DNA of 64,000 nt from Mactra quadrangularis (taxonomy: Eukaryota; Mollusca; Bivalvia; Venerida; Mactridae): contig CM046301.1 of the NCBI GenBank assembly GCA_025267735.1, positions 64,685,872 to 64,749,871 on the forward strand, given 5' to 3'. The number at the start of each line of letters is the position of its first letter. Position 1 is the first letter of the stretch. The notes under the pieces are model-generated. The model saw only the letters and a program-made list of their open reading frames with translations, was not told where the DNA came from and did not search any database. Shown piece by piece: positions 25,401-37,987 of the stretch. Position numbers and translations under genes: made by a program.

Positions 25401-25656
25401 ACAACTTATGTAATAAAGTATGTTATCATATACAAATGTTGATTTATTGAAAAAATATTTATTTCAAAAAAATGATATTTTAAAGTATTTATCGTTATTT
25501 TTCTTTCTTCTCTTCGAGAGTTCCATCTTTTTTATTTTAATTTTTTGTTACACCATATTTCGCCTTAACATTGCTAGTAATGTAATGTAATGTAAATCAT
25601 CAAACTCTGAGAGATAGCATGTAACACTGACTGCCTGATTTTTCGTGGACAGCCTC
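22499..25656. mobile_element. TTAA-flanked DNA transposon, 3.16 kb
   Basis: The terminal 26 bases at each end (22499-22524 and 25631-25656) are exact inverted copies, beginning GAGGCTGTCCACGAAAAATC. Each end is bordered by TTAA (22495-22498, 25657-25660). TTAA duplication is typical of piggyBac and Kolobok elements; the ends do not resemble the classic piggyBac CCC(T/A)A start, so the family is left open. No transposase frame is visible, so it is non-autonomous or decayed. A second element (22531-22982) is nested near its left end. It opens the large insertion that distinguishes unit B. Confidence 0.8.
22531..22982. mobile_element. Nested small repeat with GGGGCGTAGC-type ends
   Basis: The left end is CCAGGCGCGTAGCTACCAGT and the right end, in reverse, CCAGGGGCGTAGCAAGGGC. 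Both sit next to GGATACA-like flanks (likely duplication ATACA). The 452-bp inside has no frame. It is inserted a few bases inside the left end of the TTAA element, so it is younger than that element. Confidence 0.6.
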
Positions 25657-26199
25657 TTAAATATCAAAGCACTGAAAGTACTGATGGGGCGGGGCTCTTG
25701 AAAATTTTAAAACACTGATCATGACACTACTATGACGTTATGAGAAACTAGCCATAAAGTTGCCCTTTTCCAATTGGACAGATGGATTTTCAACTTTTGT
25801 CATAATGATTGTGTCAGATAAATTGAATCATTGTTTTTCATCATGATGTTCTATTCAGTAGTGGATTCTATATCATGAAATATTAATTTAAAACAAAAAA
25901 GGAAAGAGTTGTGAATAGCAGTCTATAGTGTCTGACTTTATTGCTGTTAAAAACTTCCCTCCTTGATGGTCAAAGAATTAATTTTTATCCTTTTTACAAG
26001 GACCAGTCTTGTAACGTTTAACTTGTTGCATAGACCTTAGTCCCTACAAAGCTGGAATCAATCCCAGTATCAGTCATATATTTCTGCCGACTCATCCACT
26101 CCACCACTAACAAACAATGAGTATGCACTTGAGATACCGATATTAATGAATTCAGGAAACAACTTCATGCTCTTTTACCCAGTGTTCTTCGTTGATATA

Positions 26200-26542
26200 C
26201 AGTGCCTACCAAAAGTTTGGAGACAACAGAAATTTATTGTATCTTGATTCCAGTAATTGATTTTTTTTAATACAATCATTTTTAATACATCACAGATTAT
26301 CTATGATGAAATTAAAGCACATTTCATGAACACACCACAATTAATAGGTTTAACATCTGATATTCCAAAGCCTCAAAAATTAAGAGCAATGTAATTATTT
26401 TCTATCACATATTTTTAAGTAGAACTAAAATTAAAAAATAGGCAAAACTGACAAGTATTTAAAAGCAGTTTTGAAATATTTTATAACAGCTATTCAATAG
26501 GCCTACAAAGTGAAAATGTCTCCAAACTTTTGGTGTGTACTG
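26200..26542. mobile_element. Tc1/mariner-like MITE
   Basis: The inverted ends CAGTGCCTACCAAAAGTTTG and (reverse right) CAGTACACACCAAAAGTTTG continue with GAGACA and are flanked by TA. The body is 343 bp without transposase. TA target and CAGT...CCAAA.GTTTGGAGACA ends are typical of Tc1/mariner relatives. Relatives lie at 35115-35491 and 52425-52793, with an end fragment at 18917-18958. Confidence 0.8.
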
Positions 26543-28189
26543 TATATCGGCTGGCCATATTTGAGGCCAGATACATTTGTTAGCAGTGTTTGATGATACT
26601 CGGATGCAATGGCAAGTTTTGAGCACTAAGTCTGATCTCAAGATACATGAACTTTAACACAGTTCTTAGTGGGTTAGGCATAACCTTGACAAGCAATGTA
26701 TGCTTAAGTATATTGACAGTACAGATTTGTTTGTAATTATTTATTACTATTAATTACAACACTTCAGTATGAAATGTACAATATATACATACATTTTAAA
26801 TGAACAATTTCAAGTTTATGTAATACCAGGTAATAACAGTAAATAGACAAAAAAGTTAACACTGCAGGGTGACAATTCACAAAATCTTCTCAGTACACTT
26901 ATTTTTAAATGATGACTTGTACACTTCCATGGAATAGGTATTTCAGCCGCGACATTAAAAAATAACATAAAGTGCCTAAATATAACCAGTTCTTCCTTAA
27001 ATTCTAAAAGGTTTGATAGAATCTGAAGTAAATAATGATGCTTACTGTACATTTTACTAATAGAAAAGGCTGTTTCTAAATTAGTTCAATTACTATAATA
27101 TTTAACCATTTATAATCCATCAGGGTTATGGAGAAACTTCTCATAGAAAAAAATCCATGGTGTACTATAGATTGTTACACATCATGTACATATATTAATG
27201 CAGTTCAAAATACATTTAAATGTTTATTTACACAAATACCAAACATATGCGAAGTAAAACATCTCAATGATACAATATTTTGGAACAGATTAAACAAAAG
27301 CTTACTTAACATATTTCATGTTTTATACATAGTTAACTATAGTTATATACAGCAAATCAAGGATGACTTCAATGCTAATTGTTTTTGAGATACAGAGGTT
27401 TGAAGTTGGTAGGTATTGCACTATTTTTGAAGTAAGAAATTGGTCAGTTTTGAGCCATCTTTGAGGGCAACAGTTTAAAAGAAAGAGAGCTCTCAGAGTC
27501 CTTTATTTCCATATATGTACTAAAATTTAGGTAAATATTTGAATTTAATAATCATTTAGATTCTTATTTCTTCCTTTTTTGAGAAAAATTGATCGGAAAA
27601 TGGCCCCGCGGCCAATTTGTGCAAAAACTTAATTCAGAGCTGTAAAAGTCTTGATTTATAAATTGCTGTATTTTCTTTATTTTTCAAGATAATACTTCAA
27701 AAATTTTCAGGGAATATTCTTATAATCATAATTGATATATATATGGTCTTAATTTATTGTAAATCAATAAAAGAAAAATATTTTTGTATTTTATACAGGG
27801 TTATCCACTCTATTTTTAGGAAATTAATTTTTTCATAAGTTCATTGTGCTATATTTTTTTATTTTTTAAGATATTCTTATAGAAATGGGTATACATGTTC
27901 TTGATATTGCCCTTAAATCAATTATTCATACATCATTTATTGCTTGACCATTATTCTGATACCATGACAATCAAAAAAGTTTACATGAACATAATGTTAA
28001 CATCATGTATATTTTATTATAAATCCTGTAAGCCTATCTTAATATACATACAGAAGCCTACATAAGTGCGTATCAGTATACAGTGTAATATTTCATGAAA
28101 TGGATTAACACTAACAGCTCTTAAAATTCTTTATTTGTAATTCAGTTTATATTGTATCAAACCTATGTGTTATTTACTGTCAAAGACCT

Positions 28190-28345
28190 TAGAAATAATT
28201 TCATCACCAAGCTCCACATAAGTATGCCCCGCCCGAGGGGCCGTGGGTTCTATTCCTTGGTGAAGCATACTTTTGTGGAGCTAAGGAGCTTGGTCATGAA
28301 ATCATTTCTACCGCCTTCCTCCCTCCAACCAATGATTCTTAATTA
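28190..28345. repeat. Folded-back SINE fragment
   Basis: TTTCATCACCAAGCTCCACA on the left is matched in reverse by the right half (TTTCATGACCAAGCTCCTTA), with a tRNA-like B box region (CCGTGGGTTCTATTCC) between them. This is the head region of family-2 SINEs arranged head to head, so it could form a hairpin. Confidence 0.5.
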
Positions 28346-29517
28346 TGCAGGGCAAATAATGCAAAACATAAGTTCATGCTTGTTCATGAAGGGTAGTGTA
28401 TATACAGGGATTTCATTCATATAAAAACATTCATAATTTACAAACATATAACTCAATATAAAAAGGCTTTTCAAGTAGCTAAAACCTGAAAAATTGTAAT
28501 CCCCTGATAACTTGCTCAATTTCAATACAGGGGTATGCAATATTTTTCTGTTATGGACTCAGAGGAACTTGTCATTTATCATTCACCTTTTCCCCTAATG
28601 GAACATGAATAATGATATGCTAAATTCTTCAAACTTGGATCTTATATTAAAACCTTAGTCTGTCATTGGCATCATAAAAGCTGGACCACATTCCATGTAA
28701 TTTCTTCATCTGAGATTTGTTCAGGCTAAGCAGCAGGAGACATACATAATTGTGCTTTCTGACAAACAAGTCATTAATAGTTTAAGGTGTTTCAATGTTT
28801 CTAATTTGAACTTTTTATTAAATGTATTGCACATTTACACGTTCTGGTTACACCAGTCAATCTCCATTTCATAAAGGTTGTTACTTTAAAAAAGCACCAT
28901 GCCATTGTGTTTTACAGAAGACAGAAGGATTGGCATCTCTGAGTCTGGAACTATGTCCACTTTGTTCTATGTGATCTGGTCTGTATGAATTTTCTGAAAC
29001 AATAATTGTACAACAATTAAGAAATGAGCCAGATTTGAATACTGGTTATTGTAATATATGCGCATGTAATTTGTATGATATCTGATTATCTTAGATATTT
29101 GAAAGAATATTTTCAATATTTTCAACATTAACCCAAGCATTTTGATAAAAGCTGAAAACAAAAATTAACTACATGTATGCAGCTAGAACACACAGCACTA
29201 AGATTAGTTCCCATCAATGAGTAATAAATGTGTCTATATGTGTTATTAGTTTCGCCCAAGTTTGCCAGAAGCAAGGGTTCAGTTCTTTGAATCTTACTAC
29301 AAATAAATAGATTACAGATGAGCCATGGTTAGCCTTGGCTGTATATAGGATATGTTAACTGTTAAGATGAATAGTATGTGATATTCATCAGCTCAATGAT
29401 CTCTAATGGTGAAGCAACTACACAAGAAGTAGCATATTCCATACTAATATCTGGTACTTTTCTGCATCCTTATAGGATGTTTGATTCTGTTCTTGTTCAT
29501 GCAAAGTTTATGTAACC

Positions 29518-29602
29518 CGATAAAAATCCATGTTCCAAACTAAGATTCAAACCAACGACCTCACGAGTTTAATACCTCTGCTACACACATATCCCCTCAT
29601 TA
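29518..29602 (-). repeat. tRNA-like SINE fragment
   Basis: On the minus strand this shows a B-box-like GTTTGAATCTTAG and an A-box-like stretch in the right spacing (AGCAGAGGTATTAAAC). The 3' part is not seen. It is probably an old SINE head. Confidence 0.3.
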
Positions 29603-31084
29603 ACAGAATTTGTCCGCAAATTCTTGGAGTTCCATTGTCTCTTTAGTTTATCTAACAGTGCAATCATACAATTCCTAGGGGTTATTTACGTTGGACGCAA
29701 AATGCAAGCAGATACAAATGAAAAACGAAAGTGAAAGTACAAACAGGGTCGCGAAAACCCATCACTCTTGCATCTGTCAAAATGCTGTTGAATTGCGGAA
29801 GACTTAGGTCCATACTACATGAAATACAATCGATCTTAGTGACGGGTCGAGTTAAATTTTTATTTTGAAAATGTGTGTATTGTTACACCGGCAGTTTTTG
29901 CGATGAAACTTCTCACAATTTCCACAAATGATCAAATATCTAAGCTGCTCTGTCTACATTTTTAGTCTGTTCACAGACGCATAATTTTGTACACTTTGCA
30001 ATATATTATACAAGTAAAAAATTGCTGCTAAATGCAGCAAAGGGATTGTCACGGCAAACAAAAAAGATTGATTAAGTATAATCTAACGGTAACTCAAAAG
30101 AGCATTATATTGAATTGTCATGTTAAGGTTTTTCAGTAATTAAAAGGTAACTTGTCATAAAACGTTTTTCTGTTCAAATGTAACAATCTCGTTCCAAAAG
30201 CCTAGTAAGATTCTCGATACTAGTTAGATTGAGAATCTTGACAAATTTGGAGTACGCGAATGGTCTGGATCTAGACACCATCTTTATGCCGATAGGATGT
30301 TTGGTTTTAGTTGGATTTATTTCCAGTAATTCATATTTGCATGACGCTTAAAAAGATCGGCAGAAGGGAAAACATAGTTCTTCAGAACAGAAGCTATTTA
30401 CATGACTTATCGCTTCTGTTTAGTCAAATGCTCCTCACATTGCGGATCTGTTCTTACCAATCCGTGTAACCAATCATCTAACTAATGCATAACTGTCCAG
30501 CATCTTTGAATTTCGACATTTTGATTTTACAGGCGTGAACATTTGTTGCATTTATTGCATTTATTTTTTAATCACGAGACAGTCATGCAATCTAAATGTG
30601 TGTGTCTTTGCCTTGAAATAGAAATATCAGTTTGCGCATAGTATTTAAGCAGAGGTAGAGAGTCAGCGAGTGAATCTTTCAAACCAGTGTATTAGAGAGT
30701 AGTCATACCTTTACTTGTTACGGAAGAATTTTGTTGCCGGATACACGAAAGGATTTAACATGTATTTTAATTCCGAAAAGATGCACTTAAATACAAAAGG
30801 CAAGCTATTTCGAATAGAAATCATTTTTCTTAATAATGAATTCACTCGGACTCGAGAAAACATACTCCATTCGAACAAATTAAAAACTGGCGAGCTTTTC
30901 ACCTAGGTGTAAATGTCCGTCATTTTAACTCTCTTAAAATTACCTGGTCCGTCTGGTCAATAGTCCGTCAATATAGTACCAAACTTTTCATAATTAAAAA
31001 AAGTCTGCAAAAATAATCTTACATCTGCTCGATCTATAACCAGAAGCTAGTTCAATTACACAAAACGCTACAGTACGTTACATA

Positions 31085-31208
31085 ACGATGCATTCGGAAC
31101 TCCTCGGTCATACATTTGTTTACTTTAACGCCGGACATTTCAAAATAGCGTCCAAATATGTCCGAGATTATTCGCAGCAAATGGACGAGGACTTCCGAAT
31201 GTATCGTT
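31085..31208. repeat. CATTCGGAA foldback repeat
   Basis: AACGATGCATTCGGAACTCC and, read in reverse from the right, AACGATACATTCGGAAGTCC form arms about 20-25 bp long around a 70-bp centre. The ends resemble the elements at 33937-34310 and 46834-46914. Sequence to the right (ATAACGTTCGCAGTTACTGA) resembles an end of the GTGTTCA MITE family. Confidence 0.5.
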
Positions 31209-32125
31209 GCGGAACGTTCTATAACGTTCGCAGTTACTGAACTCAACCCTGGTCCGTAACTCTTATGCTCTTAAAATTAACTGGTCCGCTGCACTTAATC
31301 ATAGTTAGAAAAGATCGCCAATAGAGCTCAGTAAGAGTAAGAATTAAGAGTCAATGTTACACGATTACGCTTCTTTATTTATACAGTCGGCTAATAAGAA
31401 AAAAGGTATATTATTAAAATATATGAATCATATCAAATTAGTTTTCAAATGATAAATGCTCTAACAGTTGAAATATATAATATTTACAACAATATGTGAT
31501 GAAGCAATCGACGATTCTTTTAATAGTTAAAGTCTGCAAAGTTATTTCTTAAAATATAATTTCGATATTGGTGTCTTATCTTTTCAAATAAAATATTGGC
31601 AAATATCAATAATATATGTACTATACACACATTATGATACGCATATTTGTTAAACTGTATCCGTATACTAAACTGGTCTCCTGGTCCGGTTGGTTCGCGA
31701 TTTATACCTACCCCTTTTCGTGTGATTCGAAAGGATTTGCGGAAATGTGTTGATATAAAACGCTGATTTTTCGTGTGTTGCATTGTTGCAAGAAAAATTG
31801 TTTACATGGATTCCCCCAAAAATGATTTTTCTATTTAACTTTTAACGGAAATGGGCTGTACTATGACTGCATTAAAAACAATAAATTTGTCGGCAGTGGA
31901 AATCGAAAGGATTTTTATCATTTTTTATCACGTGACTTTTGCCCATTGCTATCAAAATCTACCCACCACAATATCACGGCGTTGAGACGCCGTGAAATAA
32001 ATTAGTTCAGATGAAACCATGGACATTCTTATCATATTGTAAAAATAATAACATTTATTGAGACTCGCGTTAATAACGACAAATACAAAAACATTCATGT
32101 ACTTACTGTATCGATGAATGCGTGT

Positions 32126-33291
32126 CAGGGGCGGATACAGAATAGGGCTGCCTGGGGGGGCTTGTAGACCCAACTTGGGGTGGGTACGGGAGGGGTATCC
32201 CCTCCCGTTGTTGGGGGTACGGGGGTTTCCCCTGGAAATTTTGAAAAATGAAGGTCTAAAATCGAGCATTCTGGTGCATTTTTATTGCACATATTAAACT
32301 TTTAACTGGTCAATCACGCATTTTCAGGGCCTTAAAATTGGTTACTTTTCTGGATTAAGTGAATTCCGCAGTGCCCCTCATCACCAAGAAAGATCGGGAT
32401 CATTGTCTGAAAGCCGGTCACTTAGGGAATAACTTGGCCAAGCTGCATATCTGTTAGTCAATTGATAATGAAATAAGAGCATCTTGAAATAACCCTGGTG
32501 CATTATGGTGAAAAGATGACCACTTTCACCCATGTCGCAACCAGTAAAGAGTTAACAAACAACCAGAATATATACTTATAAAAGTAAGAAAGTGGGTAGT
32601 AAGTAAATTTTATTAAATGTCAAAAAAAATGATACAGATAAGTGAACATACGCTGTAAATAGCTTTTTAACCGACCATACAAATAAAAAATATCAACAAA
32701 TTGATAGGGAATAATGGCTGATACTAATATTTAGACTAATAACAGGATTTTATTTAAATCCAATTCTGTGTCTTAACTATGTATCAAAAATGTTATACAA
32801 ATGTAATATATTTACTTCAACATTCGATAAAATAGAACAATGATTAAACTTGTACCAAAAAATAATTGATACAAACTTAAGTTTGTTTTTAAGTGGGATG
32901 AAAATAAGTAATACGTAAAATTTATTAAGATGGAAAATGAATCTATTTTAATATAAACCAGAAAAACTTAATTCTAAAGCAGTCCAAACACATCTCTCAG
33001 ATTAGTCAATCAACAACACCGTTCTAATGGTCCTATTAGTCAAGCCAGTGACATAGATCTATATCTCTGGTCAAGCGTGAACAACTTGTTAATCGATAAT
33101 TACACTCTCAACAAAGCCCCCAGGCAAGAGATTAGCAACCGGATGTTAGCAATTAACTGCTTTGATAACGGACACACAACGGACCTTAAATGCATTAGAC
33201 TATATCAGCTCAGCTGGAAATCGTATCTCTGGGCTGAGATGAAGGGGGGGGGGGGCTGCAGCCCTTTAGCCCGGGCCTAAATCCGCGGCTG
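32126..33291. mobile_element. Putative 1.17-kb element with CAGGGGCGGAT ends
   Basis: The left end is CAGGGGCGGATACAGAATAG and the right end, in reverse, CAGCCGCGGATTTAGGCCC. GCGTGT flanks both sides (32120-32125 and 33292-33297). Both sub-terminal regions are G- or C-rich (GGGGGG tracts). Related ends occur at 45211-45489 and 46434-46485. No transposase frame is seen. The short duplication and similar ends support an insertion; the class is unknown. Confidence 0.5.
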
Positions 33292-33936
33292 GCGTGTGGT
33301 TCCGACATGTTTTAATGTTTTGACTGATGCGTCACATGAGTCACGTGATAAATAACGTCCGCCCACTAGTGGAGAAATCCCTGGCTATAAATAGATCAGG
33401 CTGATACTATTCTCCCAACTTATTAGAACGAAAATGCGGTAATTGCAAGCGTTTATGACATGATTTGGGTTATTTCTTTACTTAGGATTGTTATTTACGT
33501 CAAATAGCATCATTTAAAAAAATGATATAGAATTTAAAAGTCCTGTTCTCGCAATCCATAATGCGAAACTGTAATTAACCGAATTAGCTCGACTTGCCAA
33601 TTCTTCATTGCGTGTTTTAGTCGTATCATGACTCATGTTGATCTATTGCCGGATGAAAAATCTAATCTATGGAAATAAGTCGCAGGCGATCATGATAACA
33701 TATACTAACCGAAATATCCGAATCAATTTTTGCAGTAATGATATGCGGAGTGGATCGGGTTTTTTGCTTAAATTCAATGCTCGGAGCTGAAATGACGGTT
33801 TGTTAACTTTGGACGTGGCTAAAGCCCCGCCCAAAAATTAGGAAAGCATGGCACGATACTGAGGTACGTTCAACAATGCGAGCGCTCGGGGAGACATCGA
33901 GCGCTCTTGTTCTGAACGCAGGCGCTCGCGCGAGTG

Positions 33937-34310
33937 CATTCGGAACGACCTCGGCGATCATCTACGAAGATATACCTCGGATATCAAACGTAGTAGGAAT
34001 ACAACCAAGTTATGAGGTCAGGCGATTAACCTCATAGGTTAAGTAGTGCCGATGTAAACAACCAACATGGCAGATCATTTCGCAGAAAGTATCGAGTACA
34101 CAAAAAAGGATAAACTTTGATTTAAGTGAATATCAGTTACAGGCATTGGAGAGCTTTAACTGCCCATAAATTTTGGTGTTTTTTGGTGTGTGCCAGCGTT
34201 CTATTGAGTAAACGTCGGGAACGAGGCTAGATTCTATGTTGGAACTACTTTCGCTCCTCGTGATATCCGAGGTGTATTTGCATGGAAAATCGCCGAAGTA
34301 GTTCCGAATG
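33937..34310. mobile_element. Nested element with CATTCGGAAC ends and 9-bp duplication
   Basis: The ends are CATTCGGAACGACCTCGGCG and (reverse) CATTCGGAACTACTTCGGCG. A 9-bp direct repeat GCGCGAGTG flanks it (33928-33936 and 34311-34319). The sister element at 49231 has a single GCGCGAGTG (49282-49290) at the same place, an exact empty site. The 374-bp interior has no clear transposase. Confidence 0.8.
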
Positions 34311-34358
34311 GCGCGAGTGCTCGCGAACGCTCGCGATTCAGCTCGAGATGTGTTTTGC

Positions 34359-34831
34359 TTAAAACACTGTCTTATTTGAATATGGAATGTATCATATAAA
34401 ATGGAATTCACTATACTCATTTTATAGTTCATTTTGTTCAACAAAATAGACTGTATATAGCCTATTCGTATTAAAGTTATCAAATTTTGTTCATGCCGCG
34501 CATTAACAAAATTTTCTTTTCTAGTGCATTAGACTAGTTATTGGTCGATCGTGATTGTTATAGTGGATTTTGTCCATACGGCGCATGAAATAAATTTGGA
34601 CTGGATTTTAGTGTTTCATCCGAAGTGAAGACGTCCCCACATATGTGATACATTTAGTCTTATATTTGTAAAGGTGCTACATGAAGTCTCATGTTTATAA
34701 GGGTTAAAGGGGCTACATGAAGTCTCATGTTTATAAAGGTTAAAGGGGCTGAACAAAATGAACTGTAAAATGAGTATAGTGAATTCCATGTTATATGATA
34801 CATTCCATATTCAAATAAGACAGTGTTTTAA
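34359..34831. repeat. Inverted repeat with 82-bp arms
   Basis: Arms 34359-34440 and 34750-34831 are nearly identical in reverse (shared landmark ATTCCATATTCAAATAAGAC). The loop of about 309 bp includes a roughly two-fold 41-bp tandem repeat at 34671-34749 (TACATGAAGTCTCATGTTTA). The frames 34133-34483 (-) and 34758-34943 (+) are products of these arms and not genes. Confidence 0.75.
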
Positions 34832-35114
34832 AGACATTGTTATATTATTAGACTTCAGTTTAAATGAGTTACCTCCCTTGATCTTAATACTATGTATAAT
34901 GAATGTATACTTGTATACACCATCTTTCTATCGTAGAGAATAAAGCTTATAATATATAACAAAAATCAAGCAAAAGTGACTTCACATGCAAAGTAATTTT
35001 ATTTCTTTACTAATTCCAACATGCTAAGCCTTACGGCTCATCAGTGATTACCTATTAATAAATATATTATGATTAATATGTCTTTTTAGAGGATGTTGTT
35101 TTATATATTATATA

Positions 35115-35491
35115 CAATACCCACCAAAATTTTGGAGACATTTTCACTTTGCAGGCCTACTAAATAGCTTTTGTCTAAAATTTGAAAGCTGTTTATTTTA
35201 AAATGCTCTTTAGTTTTGTTTTATTTTTTGGTTATCACTATACTTATAACTGTGTCTAGAAAAATAGCAAACAAAATACATTATAGAAAATAATTAAAAT
35301 AAACATAGTTTTTCAGGCTTTAGGGTGTCAGATGCTGAATATAATTAATGTGCTGCATTATTGATATTTGTTTTCATTTTATCACAACCATACTCAAATA
35401 TAATAAAACTAATAATTCTACAAAAATAATAATCAAAATTCAAGAATTGTAGTAAATTTCTTTTTTGTCTCCAAACTTTTGGAGGGTACTG
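35115..35491. mobile_element. Tc1/mariner-like MITE inside CTG element 1
   Basis: The left end CAATACCCACCAAAATTTTG and right end (reverse) CAGTACCCTCCAAAAGTTTG, with TA on both sides, match 26200-26542. The right junction (AATATA/TTGGAAAGATATATTATAAC) is shared with 52793, so the copies in the two CTG elements descend from one insertion. Confidence 0.75.
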
Positions 35492-36324
35492 TATTAATAT
35501 ATCATTGGAAAGATATATTATAACAGATACCAAAAGTGGCGGCTGGAAAAAAAATTTATCTTAAAGAATTATCCCTGAAAAGTGGGACGCAAACTTGTGT
35601 GTTACTTGTTGCGCATAAAATATCCACGCAATTCATATTACACAAAGTGTACTTTATTTAGTACAGTAAATTGTATCAATATGAGTCATATATGATAAAA
35701 CATGTGAAAGATCTCATGTATCAGCAGAAATTATTGCCCCCTCCCCCAACCAGCTATTTTCAATAATGTGATGTTCAATGACGTCATCTTTGATTTAAGA
35801 GCGAGCGCTTGCAGTCGTTCAATAGCGAAACAATTCGCGAGGCGGGTGCTCGTTCGAGCGCTCGCATTGTTGAACGCTATAGACATAGTAAAGATTATTT
35901 ATATGTCTATGTCGAACGCACATCCGAAGTTGGGAATAATACTCACTGCACAAGATAAAACAAGACGCATCATAACTTATAGGTTTTCTAAAAAACAAAT
36001 TGTTGGTTGTACTTAGTAAATGTATTGCTAAACTCAAAAAATAGAAAATATACTTTGATAAAAAAGACATAGATGACAAAACAAATAGATTATACGAATG
36101 TTATAATTAATAAATCGCCTGTAAGAATAAGTAACTAGTATAATTAACTTATACACGCACGTATAAAGGTGCAGTTTGTGTTATAGAACCCTTTATAAAT
36201 AGATAGAAGTTTCCTAGACAAAAAGGTTCACGAACATCAACTAAGTAGCATTGTTTTATTATAAATGATAAATTTTAAAGTATACACTGCTAATTGATTA
36301 TTTGTATAATTTTCTGTTACGATT

Positions 36325-36586
36325 TTTTTATTGGGGTAAACACAATTTAGGACTATTTACGGCGTCCAGCGCACCTAACGTAGCTTTCCTGGACCATTGT
36401 CTATAACTAGTACTAATCTACCCTTCCACAAGGCCGGAAACTTCTCCATATGTTTTACTTATGGAGGAAAATTGACATTATTGTCAAATTTTCATGGAAG
36501 GGTATAACTTCCCCGGATGAGATTCGAACCCGTACCCCCTTCGGTACACGAGATACTAAATCCCGGCGTGCTACCAACTACGCAAA
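36325..36586 (-). mobile_element. Family-1 SINE, paralogue of 10755-11020
   Basis: It has the same orientation, borders and internal sequence (TCCAGCGCACCTAACGTAGC on the plus strand; reverse B box GATTCGAACCCGTACCC) as the copy in the A-B spacer. It was duplicated with the spacer. Confidence 0.7.
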
Positions 36587-37770
36587 AGTAAAACAAATGT
36601 AAAAAGTTAATTATTATATATAGCCCTATACAATAGTCAGAGTCTCGTGAAGTTAGATTTTACACCAAACCGTCATTCATTTGAAGATAAGGAACTATAC
36701 TTCAATGCTCTTATATCTTATAAATAATTGTTTTAGTAGGCTTCGTAGTTTAACAAATTCCAGAGTACATAAAACATGCACATGTTTCAAGATAAAAGCA
36801 TATTTTGTACGAATTCAGACACGTCCACCGAGTTATTGTTCTTACACCGCACTATTTGTTTTACAGAGAAACACTGCGCCTTATTTAGCGATGTGTAGTG
36901 TGTATGTGGTACGGCGTTGGTATAATGTTTCATTCACATGTCACTGTACATAACGTTCATGATAAAGGTCGCTTACAACGTTATAATAAACAATTGAATT
37001 AGTATTGTATGACAAGACTCGAGCAAGGTAACTTCATTGTGATACAATCACATGTGATTTAGCTGTTCTTGAAGTGGTAGTAAAATACCTGTATAACAAC
37101 AAAACCTACATAACTAAGAGCTCGTTCAGTCGCCACCAATTAAATTACAGCAAATAACAATAAAAAACATTATAAGTGCGCATGTTCGTGTACACGGTTA
37201 CTATCTCCTGTAATTAAAATGCATGATAATACAATATGATCAAAATACAGGCAGTACCAGACACTGTAACATTGCTAGGCTAGGTATTTAAGGAGATGAT
37301 CTCTTAGGTAAAACCAACACCTTAAAACGTCCCGTAGTCTGATGACAGATGTCACATGTCATATTGTGCTTCTATGATTGCCTTCTTCGCAGAATATTTC
37401 AGTGTTCAGATCTTGTACAGTTTATATCTTAATATATATATATCTGTAAATCACAAACTTTATTCGATTAACCTTAAAGATAATATATTCATGGTTTTAC
37501 TAGATCAGAAATCATAACACTGTGAAGTTAGGCATCCTCTTATGGTAACTATTTTATCGATTAAATCTGTTTAAATAAAATTTACATAGAAAATCTGATA
37601 AGTATTTCACATCAAGCAAGAATGCATACGTAATTAACACTAGATCATCTAGTGTTAGGATGTATAAACAAGGATCAACGTCAAGAATAAGTCATCAAAG
37701 GTATAATAAACCAACATATTTTAAGTAGTCGTGTTTTTAACATGATAATCTGATATTTCGTGTAAACCCT

Positions 37771-37987
37771 GGTGCTTGTTCAATAACCCCAAACGGTCTA
37801 AAACGTTCCGTAACGTAAGGGTCGGTACAACTCGACTCAAAGACAACTCAACCTGAGACAACTCAATCCCTACTAACGGATGAGTTGTACAACTTTGAGT
37901 TGACTTATCCAAGGGTTGGGTTGTCTTCGGGTTGAAGTGTCCCGTACCCGTAACGTTCGCTAACAGTCGTTTATTGGACACGCAGCT
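37771..37987. mobile_element. GTGTTCA-family MITE, copy 4
   Basis: It is positionally equivalent to copies 3 and 6, from GGTGCTTGTTCAATAACCCC to GTTTATTGGACACGCAGCTG. Internal CAACTCAACC and GTTGTCTTCGGGTTGAAG tracts are kept. Confidence 0.6.

Larger units (their letters stand above)
25657..33861. other. Gene-free unit B-specific insertion region
   Basis: Units A and C have nothing corresponding: sequence jumps from GCAGAGGTTTAC straight to the GCATGGCACGATACTG motif, here at 33847. The region holds a Tc1/mariner-like MITE, a folded-back SINE, foldback repeats and a 1.17-kb element, listed separately. Its edges carry GGGGCGGGGCTC (about 25684) and, inverted, AGCCCCGCCC (about 33823), which could be the ends of one large insertion. 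The longest frames are about 100 codons, with no recognisable domain. I see no gene. Confidence 0.5.
33862..35923. mobile_element. CTG-flanked GCGAGCGCTCG element, copy 1
   Basis: It begins AGGTACGTTCAACAATGCGA followed by GCGCTCG clusters. Its right part carries the reverse (CGAGCGCTCGCATTGTTGAA at about 35854) and then a short partly duplicated end, GTCGAACGCACAT. It is preceded by CTG and followed by CCG. Removing it joins GCACGATACTG to the AATACTCACTGCACAAG spacer seen intact at 10340 and 54650, so both borders are supported by empty sites. Nested inside are the element at 33937-34310, an inverted repeat (34359-34831), a 41-bp tandem repeat and a Tc1-like MITE. No protein is encoded. Three-base CWG duplications occur for some PIF/Harbinger elements, a tentative assignment. 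Confidence 0.7.

Noticed and set aside
31952..32269. 105-codon minus-strand ORF
   Set aside because: It spans the G-rich left end of the element at 32126 and contains a run of low-complexity Pro/Gly codons; there is no homologous frame at the related repeats.
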